Shown: positions 23,205-32,921, counted from the stretch's first letter. The stretch is DNA of 64,000 nucleotides from Sphaerulina vaccinii (GCA_022570795.1 JAKUDP010000025.1:1379001-1443000), one strand, 5' to 3'. Program-made: numbers and translations. Notes: generated by a model from the sequence alone, not told the origin.

Positions 23205-24277
23205 TTACACAACTTTGGCCACAATCTCCTCAGCACTCTCCTTCTTAACGCCAAGCAATTCCGAATCTGACTCCTCCCACGAACGTGCAACCACACATCT
23301 CCCCTCACCCTCATCAAAAAGCTGCGCAACAACCAACTCCAAAACCCAGCCCTTATCTCCCTTAGCGTGCTTAGCCTCTCCACTAGCCTTCAATCTCTTC
23401 GTCGAGTCCCTGGTAACTTCCCACTCCTCCCCAGTCACTTCCTCAAAAGCCTCCAGCAACTCATTCTGACAAGTTTTGATCGATAAGACTTTGACGAATC
23501 GATTCTCCGTTTCCGAAGGGTTTCGAAGGACGCCGAGAACAGCTTGTCCGATTCCTGCTAGAGTCGTTCCCGTGAAGGACTCCGTTCCAGAACCATAGAT
23601 CATGGCTTTTTTGTTGTTGATGTCGAATCCCATAAGCGGAAATTTCTTCATAGCCCAATCGATAGGGTTACCAGAAGTTATACCCGTCCATGTGAATGTC
23701 GGATTGGCATCCGCGACCTTTATGAAAAAAGTCAGCAGCTATCTCAGCAGTGTTCGACAAGATCTGGCTTCACCTCGTGAATCCTAACATTCTAGAGACA
23801 ACGCTGTCCCTGGCAATGGAATCTACTCACCTCTCTCGCATACTCCCACCCCTCCATCCTCTTCTCATGAATTTCCCCAAACTGCTTCGAACCTCTGACA
23901 TCAGGACCCCAACCAAAGTCATTAATGATAAACCTCTTGACGCCAGCAGCCAAAGCAGCATCCACTAAGACTTTCGCATGAACGATTCCAGCGGGTCCGA
24001 GGACGTTGATTACTGTGTCTTGGTTTTTGAATGCTTGAGTAAGACTTTGAAGGTCGTAGGTTGTGCGGATTACTGTGACACTTGAGGGCAAGGAGGATGT
24101 GGAGTCGAGACGGGAGATGGCTGTTATTTTGTTGAAAGTTCCGGCAGCGAGGAGAGCTTGGGTTATGGGAGTGCCGAAGTTGCCTGATGCCTTGAAAGTG
24201 TTAGGAGTGACTGGTATAGCTGGAAGATTTTAGGAGGGACTTACACCGACGATAGCGACATTCTTAATTTGAGCCAT
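23205..24277 (-). CDS. NmrA-like NAD(P)-binding protein
   Basis: Atypical short-chain dehydrogenase fold of the NmrA/isoflavone-reductase type, which includes both reductases and redox-sensing regulators. Exons 24245-24277, 23831-24190 and 23205-23717 join in phase 0 to 301 residues. The dinucleotide loop is split by the first intron: VAIVG then ASGNFGTPI, giving GASGNFG. Later landmarks are VINVLGPAG and KRFIINDFGWGPD. The active-site Tyr/Lys pair of classical SDRs is not obvious, as expected for this family. Introns are 54 and 113 nt. Confidence 0.85.
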
Positions 24278-24510
24278 GATATGGTTTCCGTGAGTGTTGT
24301 GAGCAGGTGGTAGAACTAGGACGCATCATGGTGTATGAAGTGTGATTCAGTCGAAGGAACGAGTCGAAGGATCTACTTCCTTGCTCGTGCATGGGGCCAG
24401 ACTGTAGGAATCCCCATGGCAATAGGTGTTAAATGTGGTCACAAGATCCGGAGAAGAGGCCTTGAAATATGCGGTATCATATCACTGCCACTACTATTAT
24501 CAAGTCTACT

Positions 24511-27131
24511 CTACTCTTCCGCCTCAACCTCAGCCTCTGCTTCCGGCTCAGCCGCAACTTCTTCCTCAGCAGCAGCCTGAGTCTCCTCTTCTCCGTTCAC
24601 ATCAATCAGATCGGCATGACCACCACCTTCTTTCTCCAACTTGAGTGACTCTTCAAAGTTCGGAAACATGTCCGCATCCTGATCAGGTGAGCCAATCAAT
24701 CGTGCCACTTTGCCCTTTCCACTCTTCTCCAAGCTCGTCTTCCATAGCCCGACAATCTCCACTAATCTCGAAGGCTTATATGTATGTGCAGCTTGAACAG
24801 CTTCAGCCAATCGATCAGTCTTGATGAGAAGGTCGAGACAGGCGTCCACGTCTCCGACACTCCATAGACATGTGAAAGCAACGTTGTGTTGGCCAACTTC
24901 CTGTGCCTGGTCTGCTACCCATCTCAGACCTTCTTCGCTAGCTGAGGATGTGTAGAGGAGAAGTAGAGAGCTGAGATCTTTGGCGCTGCGGAAGCACTCC
25001 TCGGCAAGAGCGATGTTGAAGCGTGCTAATGCGGCATCGCCGACTGTCTTCCACTTGTGCTCGACGTCGGCTTGTCTGGCGAGATCGAGCGCGATTTCTA
25101 GTTCTCCTAGGCCGAGTGCGAGCTCGAAGCGGTGCTCGTTATCTGTCGACACTTGAAGGGCTTCTTCGTTGTAGTTCTGGCCTTCGAGGAATCGTGCGAT
25201 TTTTGTCTTTTGTTCCTCTGGGATCTCGCCTTCTTCAAGCATGGCCATTGCTGACTCGAGCTCGCCCCGTAGCACAAGAGTCTGGAACTCGATAACGCTG
25301 ACTGATAGGGCGAACGAGATGACATTGACATCCTTGTCGCAGACGTAGACACGCCCGTCTCGTGTGAGGTATCCCAGAACATAGTATGGTTGGTCGAAGT
25401 GTGAGACAGTGTATGTCTGGTCACCCACCAGGTAGTTGAGGCGGTTGGTGCTATTGGTATAGACGAAGCAGTCACCAACCCACTGTCCAGTTCGTACACT
25501 CTCGTTGATGTCGCAGACCACTTCGAAGGCGTCCTCTACACCGTCATCTTCGACGGCGCCAGATTGTACAGCAGCCACGTACTGCTCTCTTGAATAGCGA
25601 AGCACATAGAACGTGTCTTCACATGCCAAAGCGACGAGCTCTCCAGATTCTGACCAGTAGACATTCTTAGGCTCGACTTCGATGCGGCGAACAAGCTTGC
25701 CAGTTTCCCAGTCGAAGAAGCCAATACCGCCTTGGCCCTTGATACCAAGTAGAACACCACCACTTAAGCCGTCTGCAGTGTAGCCAACGTTGACTGTGCC
25801 GTCGCCACCCTTTGGCTTGAAGTTGCGGTAGATCTTGACCGAGTACTGTGATTCTCGAATCGCGTAGTCCTTGTCGTTGTCTTTTGATGCCCAGGCGAAA
25901 TCCAGTGCAGATCCGAAAGCTTGATTTCGAAGTGCAAGTGCTGTGTATATGATGTATTCGCCGTCTCCGCAAACAGCCACGAATCGACCGTTTGGTGAGT
26001 GAAGCAGAGTTTGAGGGTAGATCTCGGTGCTGCCAAGATCTTTCGAGGGAAGAGAGATAGGTTGAGCATCCTTGACCGATTTGTCACCACCCTTGATGAC
26101 GGAGGTAAGTATCTCGGAGTGACGAGCCCAAATGATCTTGCCAGATCCATCCATGGAGACTGCTGGCTCCTCGCGACCCATCTTGACCACAACTGCACCA
26201 TCATCGAAACCCATGGCAATGCCTTGCTTGCCACGCTGATACGAGACACACCATGCTCGTTCCAATCCATATGAGAGCGATTGTTCAAGTCGATATGTGT
26301 TGGCGTGCCAGATCTTGACAGTGCCATCTTCTGAACCAGAGATGATCACGGGCAGTTCTGGGTGATAACATGCGAACGATACGTTCGATGTGTGTCCCTC
26401 CAGCGTCGCAATTAATGCCTTGGTCGTGTAGTCCCAAATCTTGACTGTGCGATCATCCGAAGTCGTAAGAAGGTATGGCTTGTCAGATTGCGGGTAGTAG
26501 TCGACGTGATTCACTCCTTTCGTCTCATGTGCCTCCAAAGTATAGTTTGCCGTTCTTGACCCCAGACTCCAGATCTTTACGGTTCGGTCCAGACATGCTG
26601 ATGCGAAGGTGTTTGTGTCTTTTGGATTGATGGCCAGACCCATCACATAGTGGTTGTGTCCTTCAAACACCTGCACACATTGCCAGCCCTTGTCCCAATC
26701 CCAAAGCTTTATCGTCATATCATCACTAGCAGTAAGCACGAAAGGCTGGCTCGGGTGGACCACGATGGCTCGAATGTAATCGGGATGTGCTTCGAAGCTC
26801 GTAATCTTCTCGGAGGTGTTGTAGTTGTATACTCGCAGCTGAAAGTCATCGCTTCCGCATACAATCCAATTCTTGCGAGCGATGAAGCGACCTGCTCTGA
26901 CTGGAACATCGGCAAGCTCGAATGTCTTCACAATGGACTGCGTTTCGTAGGACCAGATGTAGACGTGGCCGCTGTAGAGGGTGGTGAGGATCCATGGCTC
27001 TGTGGGGTGGAAGTCGATGCCCTTAACACGCTCGCTGCGCGCAAACAGCTGTCTCTGTATGATGTTAGGAGAGTTCATCTTTCTTTTCGCTCGTTCTTAA
27101 GTAGATAATTTACCTTAACGTCCAGCTTCAT
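24511..27131 (-). CDS. sec27: Coatomer beta' subunit
   Basis: Beta'-COP, a subunit of the COPI coat for Golgi-to-ER transport. Exons 27114-27131 (MKLDVK) and 24511-27054 join in phase to 853 residues. The tiny first exon is needed to reach the canonical N-terminus MKLDVKRQLFARSERVKG. WD40 repeats fill the first 300 residues (GHVYIWSYE, DDMTIKLWDWD, LDRTVKIWSLG, DDRTVKIWDY, EDGTVKIWHA). They are followed by the coatomer WD-associated region and the helical solenoid. The C-terminal 30 residues are a run of Glu and Ala, longer and more acidic than in yeast. Single-copy housekeeping gene. Confidence 0.95.
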
Positions 27132-27925
27132 GATGGCAGCCGTCTAATGGTATGCAAGGGATATATCGAGGGGTGGGTCGTGGAGGTTGTTTTGGCGAAC
27201 GCGGTGAAAGTCCAGCTGTCACGTTCAAGGTCTCTCCATGCCCGAGACTGCGCTTCTCTGGTCAAGGTTGCAGCTCTGAAGCGAATGGAATGCGACTGCC
27301 TGAAGGAATTGTTCAACGTTGTTTATGGGGAACAGTTCAATGGCTCAGACCAGCTGTCGTTGCTCGCGACTTCCAAAATCGTGGACCCCTAAAGTCGATC
27401 CTGCTCCTTCCTCAGGCATCAATATCGATCAACATAGCAGAACACGATATCGTCGGCTATGTCTAACAGCGTTGCCAAACAAAACATGAAGAACCATTCC
27501 ATTATTCTCATGATTCTCAGCAGGAGAATATGGACTGCAAGAATACCCAGATAGATTCTCATGGTTAAGACTGGTACTCTGCTCCAGGAATGGCTCTGAT
27601 ACCAAGGCATGGGGATTATATACCAACGGTTGACTATGACTACGAGCAAGATGGAGATTGAGATGAGATTGTGCGGTGTCGCACGACAGATCTTGTCGAA
27701 CTCATATTTCAGTTCACTTTGATCGATATCGACGCCACATTCGTCTCAGCCACTCAGCGGAAATCCCGCTGCCATGTGACACTTCGTGGAACAGGAAGTG
27801 ACGTCCGACTTCATTAGCGCGGTCGTCAAGCGCCTCTCTCGCCATCGTCAAACAGCTCGACGAACTCTTCTTGTTCTCTCCCTCCAGCACCACAGTATCC
27901 AGCACATACACAGAGATCATTCGCC
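27132..27925. other. Divergent intergenic region, nothing recognised
   Basis: Between sec27 and the NPC2-like gene, transcribed away from each other. No RNA gene or repeat found. Confidence 0.45.
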
Positions 27926-28502
27926 ATGAAGCTCCTCTCCGTCCTCTCCTCCGCCCTGCTGGCTACAGCCGTCACCGCACGCTCAACCATCTCAAAGCGA
28001 AATACCAACCTCTCAGTTCCCGGCGAGAATCCTCTCGAGCACTGCAAAGACCCCAAGGACGATATCCTCGCTATCAAGAAGGTCGACCTTGATCCAAACC
28101 CACCTAAAGCGTGAGTCCTTCCTCCCTCCATCCTACCTGCACAAGCTAATGTGATATAGTGGCACAACCCTAACAATCACCGCCTCTGGTGTGCTCGCCG
28201 AAGATGTCGAAGAAGGCGCCAAAGTCCACCTCTCAGTCAAATACGGTCTCATCACCATCATTCGCCAGGAAGCAGACCTATGCGAGACCGTAACGAAAGT
28301 CGATCTTGAATGCCCATTGAAGAAGGGAGACATTACGTTGACAAAGGATGTGGATCTTCCTGCTCAGATCCCTCCTGGAACATACAGTGTTGAGGCGAAC
28401 GTGGTGAGCAAGGGTGGAGATGATGTTACGTGCTTGAAGGCGACTGTTGCGTTTGGGAGAGGAGGTGTTATGGGTACTGGACTATTCAAGGAGGGGTTGT
28501 GA
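27926..28502 (+). CDS. npc2: NPC2-like (ML-domain) lipid transfer protein
   Basis: Secreted or vacuolar lipid-binding protein of the ML family; fungal members are called phosphatidylglycerol/phosphatidylinositol transfer protein or Npc2. Exons 27926-28110 and 28160-28502 join in phase to 175 residues. The signal peptide is MKLLSVLSSALLATAVTA. Cysteines at EHCKDP, DLCETV, LECPL and VTCLKA match the disulfide positions of the family, and IPPGTYSVEANV is the typical late strand. The intron (49 nt) lies between HCKDP and the central strands, a common place in fungi. Confidence 0.9.
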
Positions 28503-28880
28503 AGCAGTCCCGAGTGAGGTGGGAATGATGAGAGTGAGCGGAATGCGTGAAGAGATAGCGAGAGGGAGTGGCATACAGCAACTGGACATAATACTGGCAT
28601 AGCAGGATAACTTGCAAGATTACGAAGCATCATACGAAATGTCTCTAAGCCTCCACGGCCAACAACATCGACTACCCAGCATTATCATTCTCGCAAAGTA
28701 TTCTCCAGCATGGCAAATCAGAGCGAGCACTAATGCTTTTCACTTAGAGCGACTGCATCCACGTATGAACAAACAAGCATCTATGACAAAAGTCCTTAAC
28801 ACAAAAAGTATCTCTGCGAATATACTCTATCTTGCTAATGCCCCTTTTTCGATTCCAGCACCACAGTCAAGCAAAAAGAC
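28503..28880. other. Intergenic region before the RNA array
   Basis: No array unit, gene or repeat was found here; the first unit ends at 28881. A run AAAAAGAC at 28874 lies just beyond the terminator of that minus-strand unit. Confidence 0.45.
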
Positions 28881-29026
28881 AAAACGATCGCCAGGTCGAT
28901 AGCGCGCATCGTCCTCACCCGGAAACAGAGCATATTCTCTGCAGACTGAGTTAGAAGGTACTACATGTCAAGCATCACAATTGTGACGTCTTACTGATTG
29001 AGCCATTGAGGCTAGGACGATCGTTG
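28881..29026 (-). ncRNA. Structured-RNA array unit N1
   Basis: Minus-strand unit of 146 nt. The 5' strand CAACGATCG pairs perfectly with CGATCGTTTTG at the 3' end. Inside are the small hairpin AGCC-TCAAT-GGCT and the family hairpin core GTCAC-AATT-GTGAT within the frame AGTAAG...GCTTG. The T-run at the 3' end (complement of 28881-28884) fits a Pol III stop. An ATATAC element lies about 25 bases upstream (plus-strand GTATAT at 29047). Confidence 0.7.
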
Positions 29027-29115
29027 AATGCCGACTAGTGTGTATGGTATATGATGCTTGACGGATGCGTCTCTAGACTGAGGAAATATGGAAACAAAAA
29101 GTAGAGGTGATGCGC

Positions 29116-29259
29116 AAAACGATCGCCTGAACACTGCCAGCGAGGAACAAAGATAGATATCAAGAGATTTTTTCTCGGTTGTAAGCTTAGGTCTTTCACA
29201 TCAAGCATCACAAATTGCGACGACTTACTGATTGAGCCCAACAGGTTGGACAATCATTG
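29116..29259 (-). ncRNA. Structured-RNA array unit N2
   Basis: 144 nt. The 5' strand CAATGATTG still pairs with CGATCGTT because both changed bases (C to T) keep G-U pairs. The family hairpin is flanked by ATCA/TGAT. The 3' end is TTTTG. An ATATAT element lies about 20-27 bases upstream (plus-strand 29279-29285). Confidence 0.68.
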
Positions 29260-29334
29260 CAGAACTCATAGCAAGGACAATATATGATGCTTCACCTGCG
29301 AGTCTGGAAGGAGGAAAAGCGATGCTTGAAGGGC

Positions 29335-29425
29335 AAAACCATCGCACGAGCACTTCGGTCATTATGACAAGCATCACTGATAGCGACGACTTACTGAATA
29401 AGCCAACGAGGCTACACGATCGTTG
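29335..29425 (-). ncRNA. Structured-RNA array unit N3 (short)
   Basis: Only 91 nt, the shortest unit. It keeps the terminal helix AACGATCG/CGATGGTT with one mismatch, the phrase CAGTAAGTCGTCGC and a CGTCGC/GTGATG hairpin, and the TTTT end. It lacks most of the variable 3' half, so that part may be dispensable or this copy may be decayed. The upstream element GATATAC is present on the minus strand (plus-strand GTATATC from 29446). Confidence 0.6.
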
Positions 29426-29512
29426 AACAACTGGCATTGGAGTAGTATATCATGCTTGATCTGTGGGTCTATTGGATGTAAAAGAAACAAACAAAAGGTA
29501 TGTTAGAAGTGC

Positions 29513-29652
29513 AAAACAATCACCTGGCAACTCCGACTATTATCATCAACGCACTCACGGAGTCAACTCTGAGTACTGTTTCTCGTTGCTATCTCAAGCA
29601 CCACTAACATCGACGACTTACTGACTGAGCCAATGAGGCTGTACGATCGTTG
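29513..29652 (-). ncRNA. Structured-RNA array unit N4
   Basis: 140 nt. The terminal helix is AACGATCG with TGATTGTT (two G-U pairs). TCAGTAAGTCGTCG leads into the family hairpin, flanked by TCA/TGA. The end is TTTT. CATATG lies upstream at about 29674. It is the last minus-strand unit and faces unit P1 head to head. Confidence 0.66.
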
Positions 29653-29787
29653 GACGCCTTGCAATATGAGCGGCATATGATGATCCAAGCCGTAGCGAGG
29701 TATCGAAGACATCTTCATCACACAAGAGCTGCGCCAAACGGTCACTCTTTGAGCCCTCATATGCACTTCGCAATCTCCTACTTTCAT
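29653..29787. promoter_or_regulatory. Divergent centre of the RNA array
   Basis: This 135-bp spacer separates the 5' ends of unit N4 (minus) and unit P1 (plus). It holds a CATATG on each side, at about 29674 and 29758, each 21-30 bases before the first base of its unit. The symmetry suggests one bidirectional promoter region from which the two arms of the array arose. Confidence 0.5.
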
Positions 29788-29939
29788 CAATCGTCCAGCC
29801 TTCGTGGCACAAGCAGTAAGTCGTTGGCAGAGCCGATGCTTGATCGGAGTGGACTTGGGCCTTACCACTAAGATTATTGCGGTCTTGCGGGTACTCGGTG
29901 TAGCTGACTCTTAGCTACAGAGCGAAGGACGATTGTTTT
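29788..29939 (+). ncRNA. Structured-RNA array unit P1
   Basis: 152 nt. The terminal helix is a perfect nine-pair CAATCGTCC/GGACGATTG, different in sequence from the minus-strand units. GCC/GGC small hairpin, then CAAGCAGTAAGTCGTTGGC with CAAGC/GCTTG flanks. Ends TTTT at 29939. CATATG at 29758. Confidence 0.7.
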
Positions 29940-30023
29940 GCATGATGCTCGTCAGTCAATCTTTCGCTACATGTCCGCTGCTACCGATTGAGGCACCATG
30001 TACACTCCGTAGACCTCTCTCCA

Positions 30024-30167
30024 CAACAGTCGTCAGTGGCTCAATGGAATGATCAGTAAGTCGTCAGCATAGCTAAAGCTTGGTCAGAGAGAAGACTTAG
30101 CATGTACAGATCGTGACTGTCTCGGTAGTGGTCAGTCTCACAATAGAGCGGAAGGCGATTGTTTTTT
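30024..30167 (+). ncRNA. Structured-RNA array unit P2
   Basis: 144 nt. AACAGTCGTC pairs over ten positions with GGCGATTGTT. A-box-like TGGCTCAATGG; family hairpin flanked by TGATC/GGTCA. The stop is a strong run of six T (30162-30167). TGTACA at 29999 is the nearest TATA-like element. Confidence 0.68.
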
Positions 30168-30252
30168 GTCTTGCATCAAGCTAATTGCTCTTTTGTTTTC
30201 GGTCATTGCTTCTTGGGTGAGGTATCATAGACATTTCGAATTCATGTCTCTT

Positions 30253-30405
30253 TAACGGTCGGCAATGGCTCAACGGAACGACCAGTAAGTCGTCGGCCTA
30301 GCTGATGCTTGGAAGTTCGTTGGAATGTCGACAGCGTCCTCGAGGACACAGTGTTCTGGGTGTTTTGGGTGTAGATGATGGTCCGTTGACCACGTCGATT
30401 GTTTT
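30253..30405 (+). ncRNA. Structured-RNA array unit P3
   Basis: 153 nt. AACGGTCG pairs with CGATTGTT, using G-U at two positions. A-box-like TGGCTCAACGG, then CCAGTAAGTCGTCGGC and GCTGATGCTTGG. TTTT at 30402-30405. TATCATA at 30223. Confidence 0.66.
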
Positions 30406-30479
30406 ACTTCGTCTCCCTCTTTTGCTTCCGTCTTACATTGTCGGACAACCTTGATATAGCACTCCAGAACCATGAAACT

Positions 30480-30623
30480 CAACAGTCGTCTTAGCCTCCG
30501 TGGCCCAAGCAAAAAGTCGTCAGTAATGCTGATGCTTGCACATTAAGGGCGAGAATGGTGAACCAATGGCTCTTGGCAACTTCGCAATCGTCACCTCCGT
30601 AGCTGCGACTAAAGGCGACTTTT
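30480..30623 (+). ncRNA. Structured-RNA array unit P4
   Basis: 144 nt. Here AGTCGTC meets GGCGACT, turning the G-U of the neighbours into a G-C pair. GCC-TCCGT-GGC hairpin; CAAGC/GCTTG flanks of the family hairpin. TTTT at 30620-30623. GATATAG at 30453. Confidence 0.68.
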
Positions 30624-30723
30624 GCATCACGCATACTTTTCTCAATGTACAGCTAGGTCTCTTTTCCCATCGAGGCTGACCCCATGAAGTAGATGTCGTA
30701 TACAGCCTCAATCTTGCTTATCT

Positions 30724-30873
30724 CAACAGTCGTCCCAGCCTTCGTGGCGCAAGCAGTAAGTCGTTAGCAATAGTTGGTGCTTGCAAGTTTACAGAAAGAG
30801 AAGTACTATAGAGGTCAGTGGACCTCTAAGTCCTGGTCTTGGTCGGTAGCCATGGACGAGTGGCGATTGTTTT
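30724..30873 (+). ncRNA. Structured-RNA array unit P5
   Basis: 150 nt. AACAGTCG/CGATTGTT helix. The family hairpin is GTTAGC-AATA-GTTGGT, paired largely by G-U, with perfect GCAAGC/GCTTGC flanks. TTTT at 30870-30873, GTATAC at 30699. Confidence 0.7.
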
Positions 30874-30951
30874 GCCTCTCACACTCCTCTTCTTTTGTTT
30901 CTCGAAGGTCTGTCCGTGGAGGTACATATACATCCTGAGTCTTGCTTACCT

Positions 30952-31104
30952 CAACAGTCGTCCCATCGCCTGTGGCCCAGTCAGGAAGTCGTCAGCGTAG
31001 CTGATGCTTGACACCGTGGTAGGCAGATCCTGAGCGCCAAGCCAGAAGAAAGGCTTGACCTCCACTTTCACCTCACTCAGCTACGAGCCAGCGGCGATCG
31101 TTTT
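30952..31104 (+). ncRNA. Structured-RNA array unit P6
   Basis: 153 nt. AACAGTCGTC with GGCGATCGTT, one A-C mismatch. A-box-like TGGCCCAGTCAGG; hairpin GTCAGC-GTA-GCTGAT flanked by GTCA/TGAC, a covarying replacement of the flanks of P5. TTTT at 31101-31104, CATATAC at 30925. Confidence 0.7.
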
Positions 31105-31172
31105 GCCTCTCTTCTCTTGTTCTTCAGTTCTCATGAAATAGGATTCTTATACTATTCAAAACTTGCTGATCT

Positions 31173-31330
31173 CGACAGTCGTCCGTGTCCTAGCGGAAAG
31201 ACCAGTAAGTCGTCGGTAATGCTGATGCTTGACACTAACGATGGCCAGGTCGTTATACGTACGCTGAAATACAGCGTATAGTCGATCAAGCAGGACATAC
31301 GCTCGTCCCGAGGTCGATTGTTCCGCTTTT
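31173..31330 (+). ncRNA. Structured-RNA array unit P7
   Basis: 158 nt. GACAGTCG pairs with CGATTGTT, but the T-run there is broken (TTCCG) and the next TTTT comes nine bases later (31327-31330). A-box-like TGTCCTAGCGG. TTATAC at 31148. Confidence 0.64.
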
Positions 31331-31428
31331 GCTCTTGCCTGTGCCATTCCTGCCTTGGTCTCGCAGCTCTTGATCTCATGTCGAGTTTGGGCATGTAGCA
31401 TTCATATACGCGGCACCAATGTCACCTA

Positions 31429-31571
31429 CAACAGTCGTCCATGACCTAGCGGTCTAATCGAGAAGTCGTCAGCAATGCTGATGCTCGATGCAGCACTAAG
31501 AAGAAGTCGTTGCATGGAGCAATGTCTCCGGCATCTCTCTCCGCCGCCGAAGAGGCGTTGGCCATTGTTTT
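31429..31571 (+). ncRNA. Structured-RNA array unit P8
   Basis: 143 nt. AACAGTCG with CATTGTT, one mismatch. A-box-like TGACCTAGCGG. Family hairpin with perfect six-pair flanks ATCGAG/CTCGAT, an independent solution to the same helix. TTTT at 31568-31571, CATATAC at 31403. Confidence 0.7.
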
Positions 31572-31716
31572 GCTTCTCGGCCTTTTGCTCTGCCAAGGTC
31601 CTAAGCTCAAAGACAGACCTGTAGAAACAGATTCGCGAGACCGAAGATGTTTGCTCGCTTTTGACCTTTGACCTCGAGCAGTGGACGTATATATGCTGGT
31701 CGTGCACACGGTATCT

Positions 31717-31855
31717 AAATGATCGTCCTGGCTTCGTGGTGGGGTCGGTAAGTCGTCGGTGAATCTGATGCTCGATAACACTTGGGGAGACGAGATACAA
31801 AGAGATTTGGTGCTCTAGTTTCCTGTCTTATACGATCAGGTGCGGCGATCGTTTT
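31717..31855 (+). ncRNA. Structured-RNA array unit P9
   Basis: 139 nt. AATGATCGTC pairs with GGCGATCGTT at all ten positions. Flanks GTCG/CGAT. TTTT at 31852-31855 and again at 31859. GTATATATG at 31688, the best TATA of the array. Confidence 0.7.
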
Positions 31856-31947
31856 GCTTTTGCTCTGCGTTTGCGAGACAGCCTGCATTGCCGCCTCTCC
31901 CTGTTGGGGTATAGCGGCCTTAATCTATGAAGTAGAATTTGATCCTT

Positions 31948-32106
31948 CAACGCTCGCATATGGTCTAGTGGTCACGTCAGTAAGGCGTCAGCAAGTCTGA
32001 TGCCTGGACATTGCTGCAGCACAGCGAATGAGCTGGACTATGCGCCAGGCTCTGTGGCTGCTGCTGTTGCTAGTGCGCTGTCACTCAGACCTCGAGCGAT
32101 TCCTTT
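31948..32106 (+). ncRNA. Structured-RNA array unit P10 (diverged)
   Basis: About 159 nt. The terminal helix is CGCTCG/CGAGCG, unlike all others yet fully paired. It has a textbook A box TGGTCTAGTGG and TAAGGCGTCAG...CTGATGCC, the closest of all units to the 5' half of a tRNA(Ser/Leu). There is no TTTT at the end (CTTTG) and no clear TATA, so it may be inactive. Confidence 0.5.
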
Positions 32107-32302
32107 GCATCAACTCACGTCCATAGAGACACAAGTATGCACACAGATCCTTCTCAACCATCTTCAACTTGTCCTTGAAGAAGAACACATAGCTTGAACC
32201 TTCTTTTGGGTATCTCGTCTATATCGTCATGTTCCTTCTTCGTTCGTCTCATGCCAAAGCTTGTGCCCGTACGCCATCGTATGCTCCTCTTCCCTGCGCT
32301 GT

Positions 32303-32921
32303 CTATTCTCCAAACAGCTTCCTCACTCTCTTCATCACACTGTCCTTCTCAGGGTCATATGGGTGGTCTTTACTCGGGATCTCCAGTAATGATGGAAAGG
32401 CCTCGTTGTATGCGTCAACTTTCGATCGTATCCGGTCGGCGATCTGGAAACATATCAGCTCTGATTGCGTCTTCCCTCCTCAAGCCGTATATGCGCATGC
32501 TACTAAAGCTGCTCTTCCCACTCTTCTCTTCAAGTCACTGTCGTATCCTCCTCCTTCGATGACAAACCTACATGTTGATTTATGAGCAAAATCGCAATAT
32601 CCTTCCTCTCCCTCGTAAACTGCTCAAATGCGCCTTCGATAGTAGAGTCCTGCGTTTTGGCGTCGACAACGAGGTAGTTCTTTTGCGAGTCCGGAGGGTC
32701 TGTCACATGCTATCCATCAAACCATATCAGCCCAAGAACATCGAAGGGTCGAGTGGTAGAGAAGAAGACATACGCCTACACCTGCGAGCAGGATGCCTGT
32801 TACTGAGTCCTGAGGAGATCTGTTAGATGAGTTGGGAGAGTTTTGAGCGATGGAGCTGTACCTCATCGCCAATGACAGCGAGAAACTCTCGGTCCTTGTA
32901 TGCTGAAGTTGGAAGAGCCAT
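32303..32921 (-). CDS. vma7: V-type ATPase subunit F
   Basis: Central-stalk subunit of the vacuolar proton pump. Four exons (32862-32921, 32774-32809, 32572-32709, 32303-32443) join in phase 0 to 124 residues, the usual length. Sequence landmarks are FLAVIGDEDSVTGILLAGVG, NYLVVDAKT, IAILLINQHIADRIR and PSLLEIPSKDHPYD. Introns are 52, 64 and 128 nt. Its 3' end lies about 200 bases from the last unit of the RNA array. The small exons hide it from simple ORF finding. Confidence 0.95.

Noticed and set aside
25023..27108. Plus-strand frames opposite sec27
   Set aside because: Shadows of the WD40 gene; composition follows the complement of Sec27 codons.
31600..31625. GCTCAAAGACAGAC inside array unit spacer, similar to an introner block
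   Set aside because: Only this short block matches; the branch-site block and intron ends are missing, so likely chance.
28881..32106. CRISPR array reading of the tandem units
   Set aside because: Units are long, diverged, on both strands and paired at their ends; spacers are irregular, and the genome is eukaryotic.
28881..32106. Ordinary functional tRNA gene cluster
   Set aside because: Only the A box and D/anticodon-like arms resemble tRNA; no B box or T-arm, no seven-base anticodon loop, and unit length is about twice that of a tRNA.
28881..32106. C/D or H/ACA snoRNA cluster
   Set aside because: No consistent RTGATGA/CTGA box pair at the ends and no ANANNA/ACA arrangement, although GATG occurs in the hairpin.
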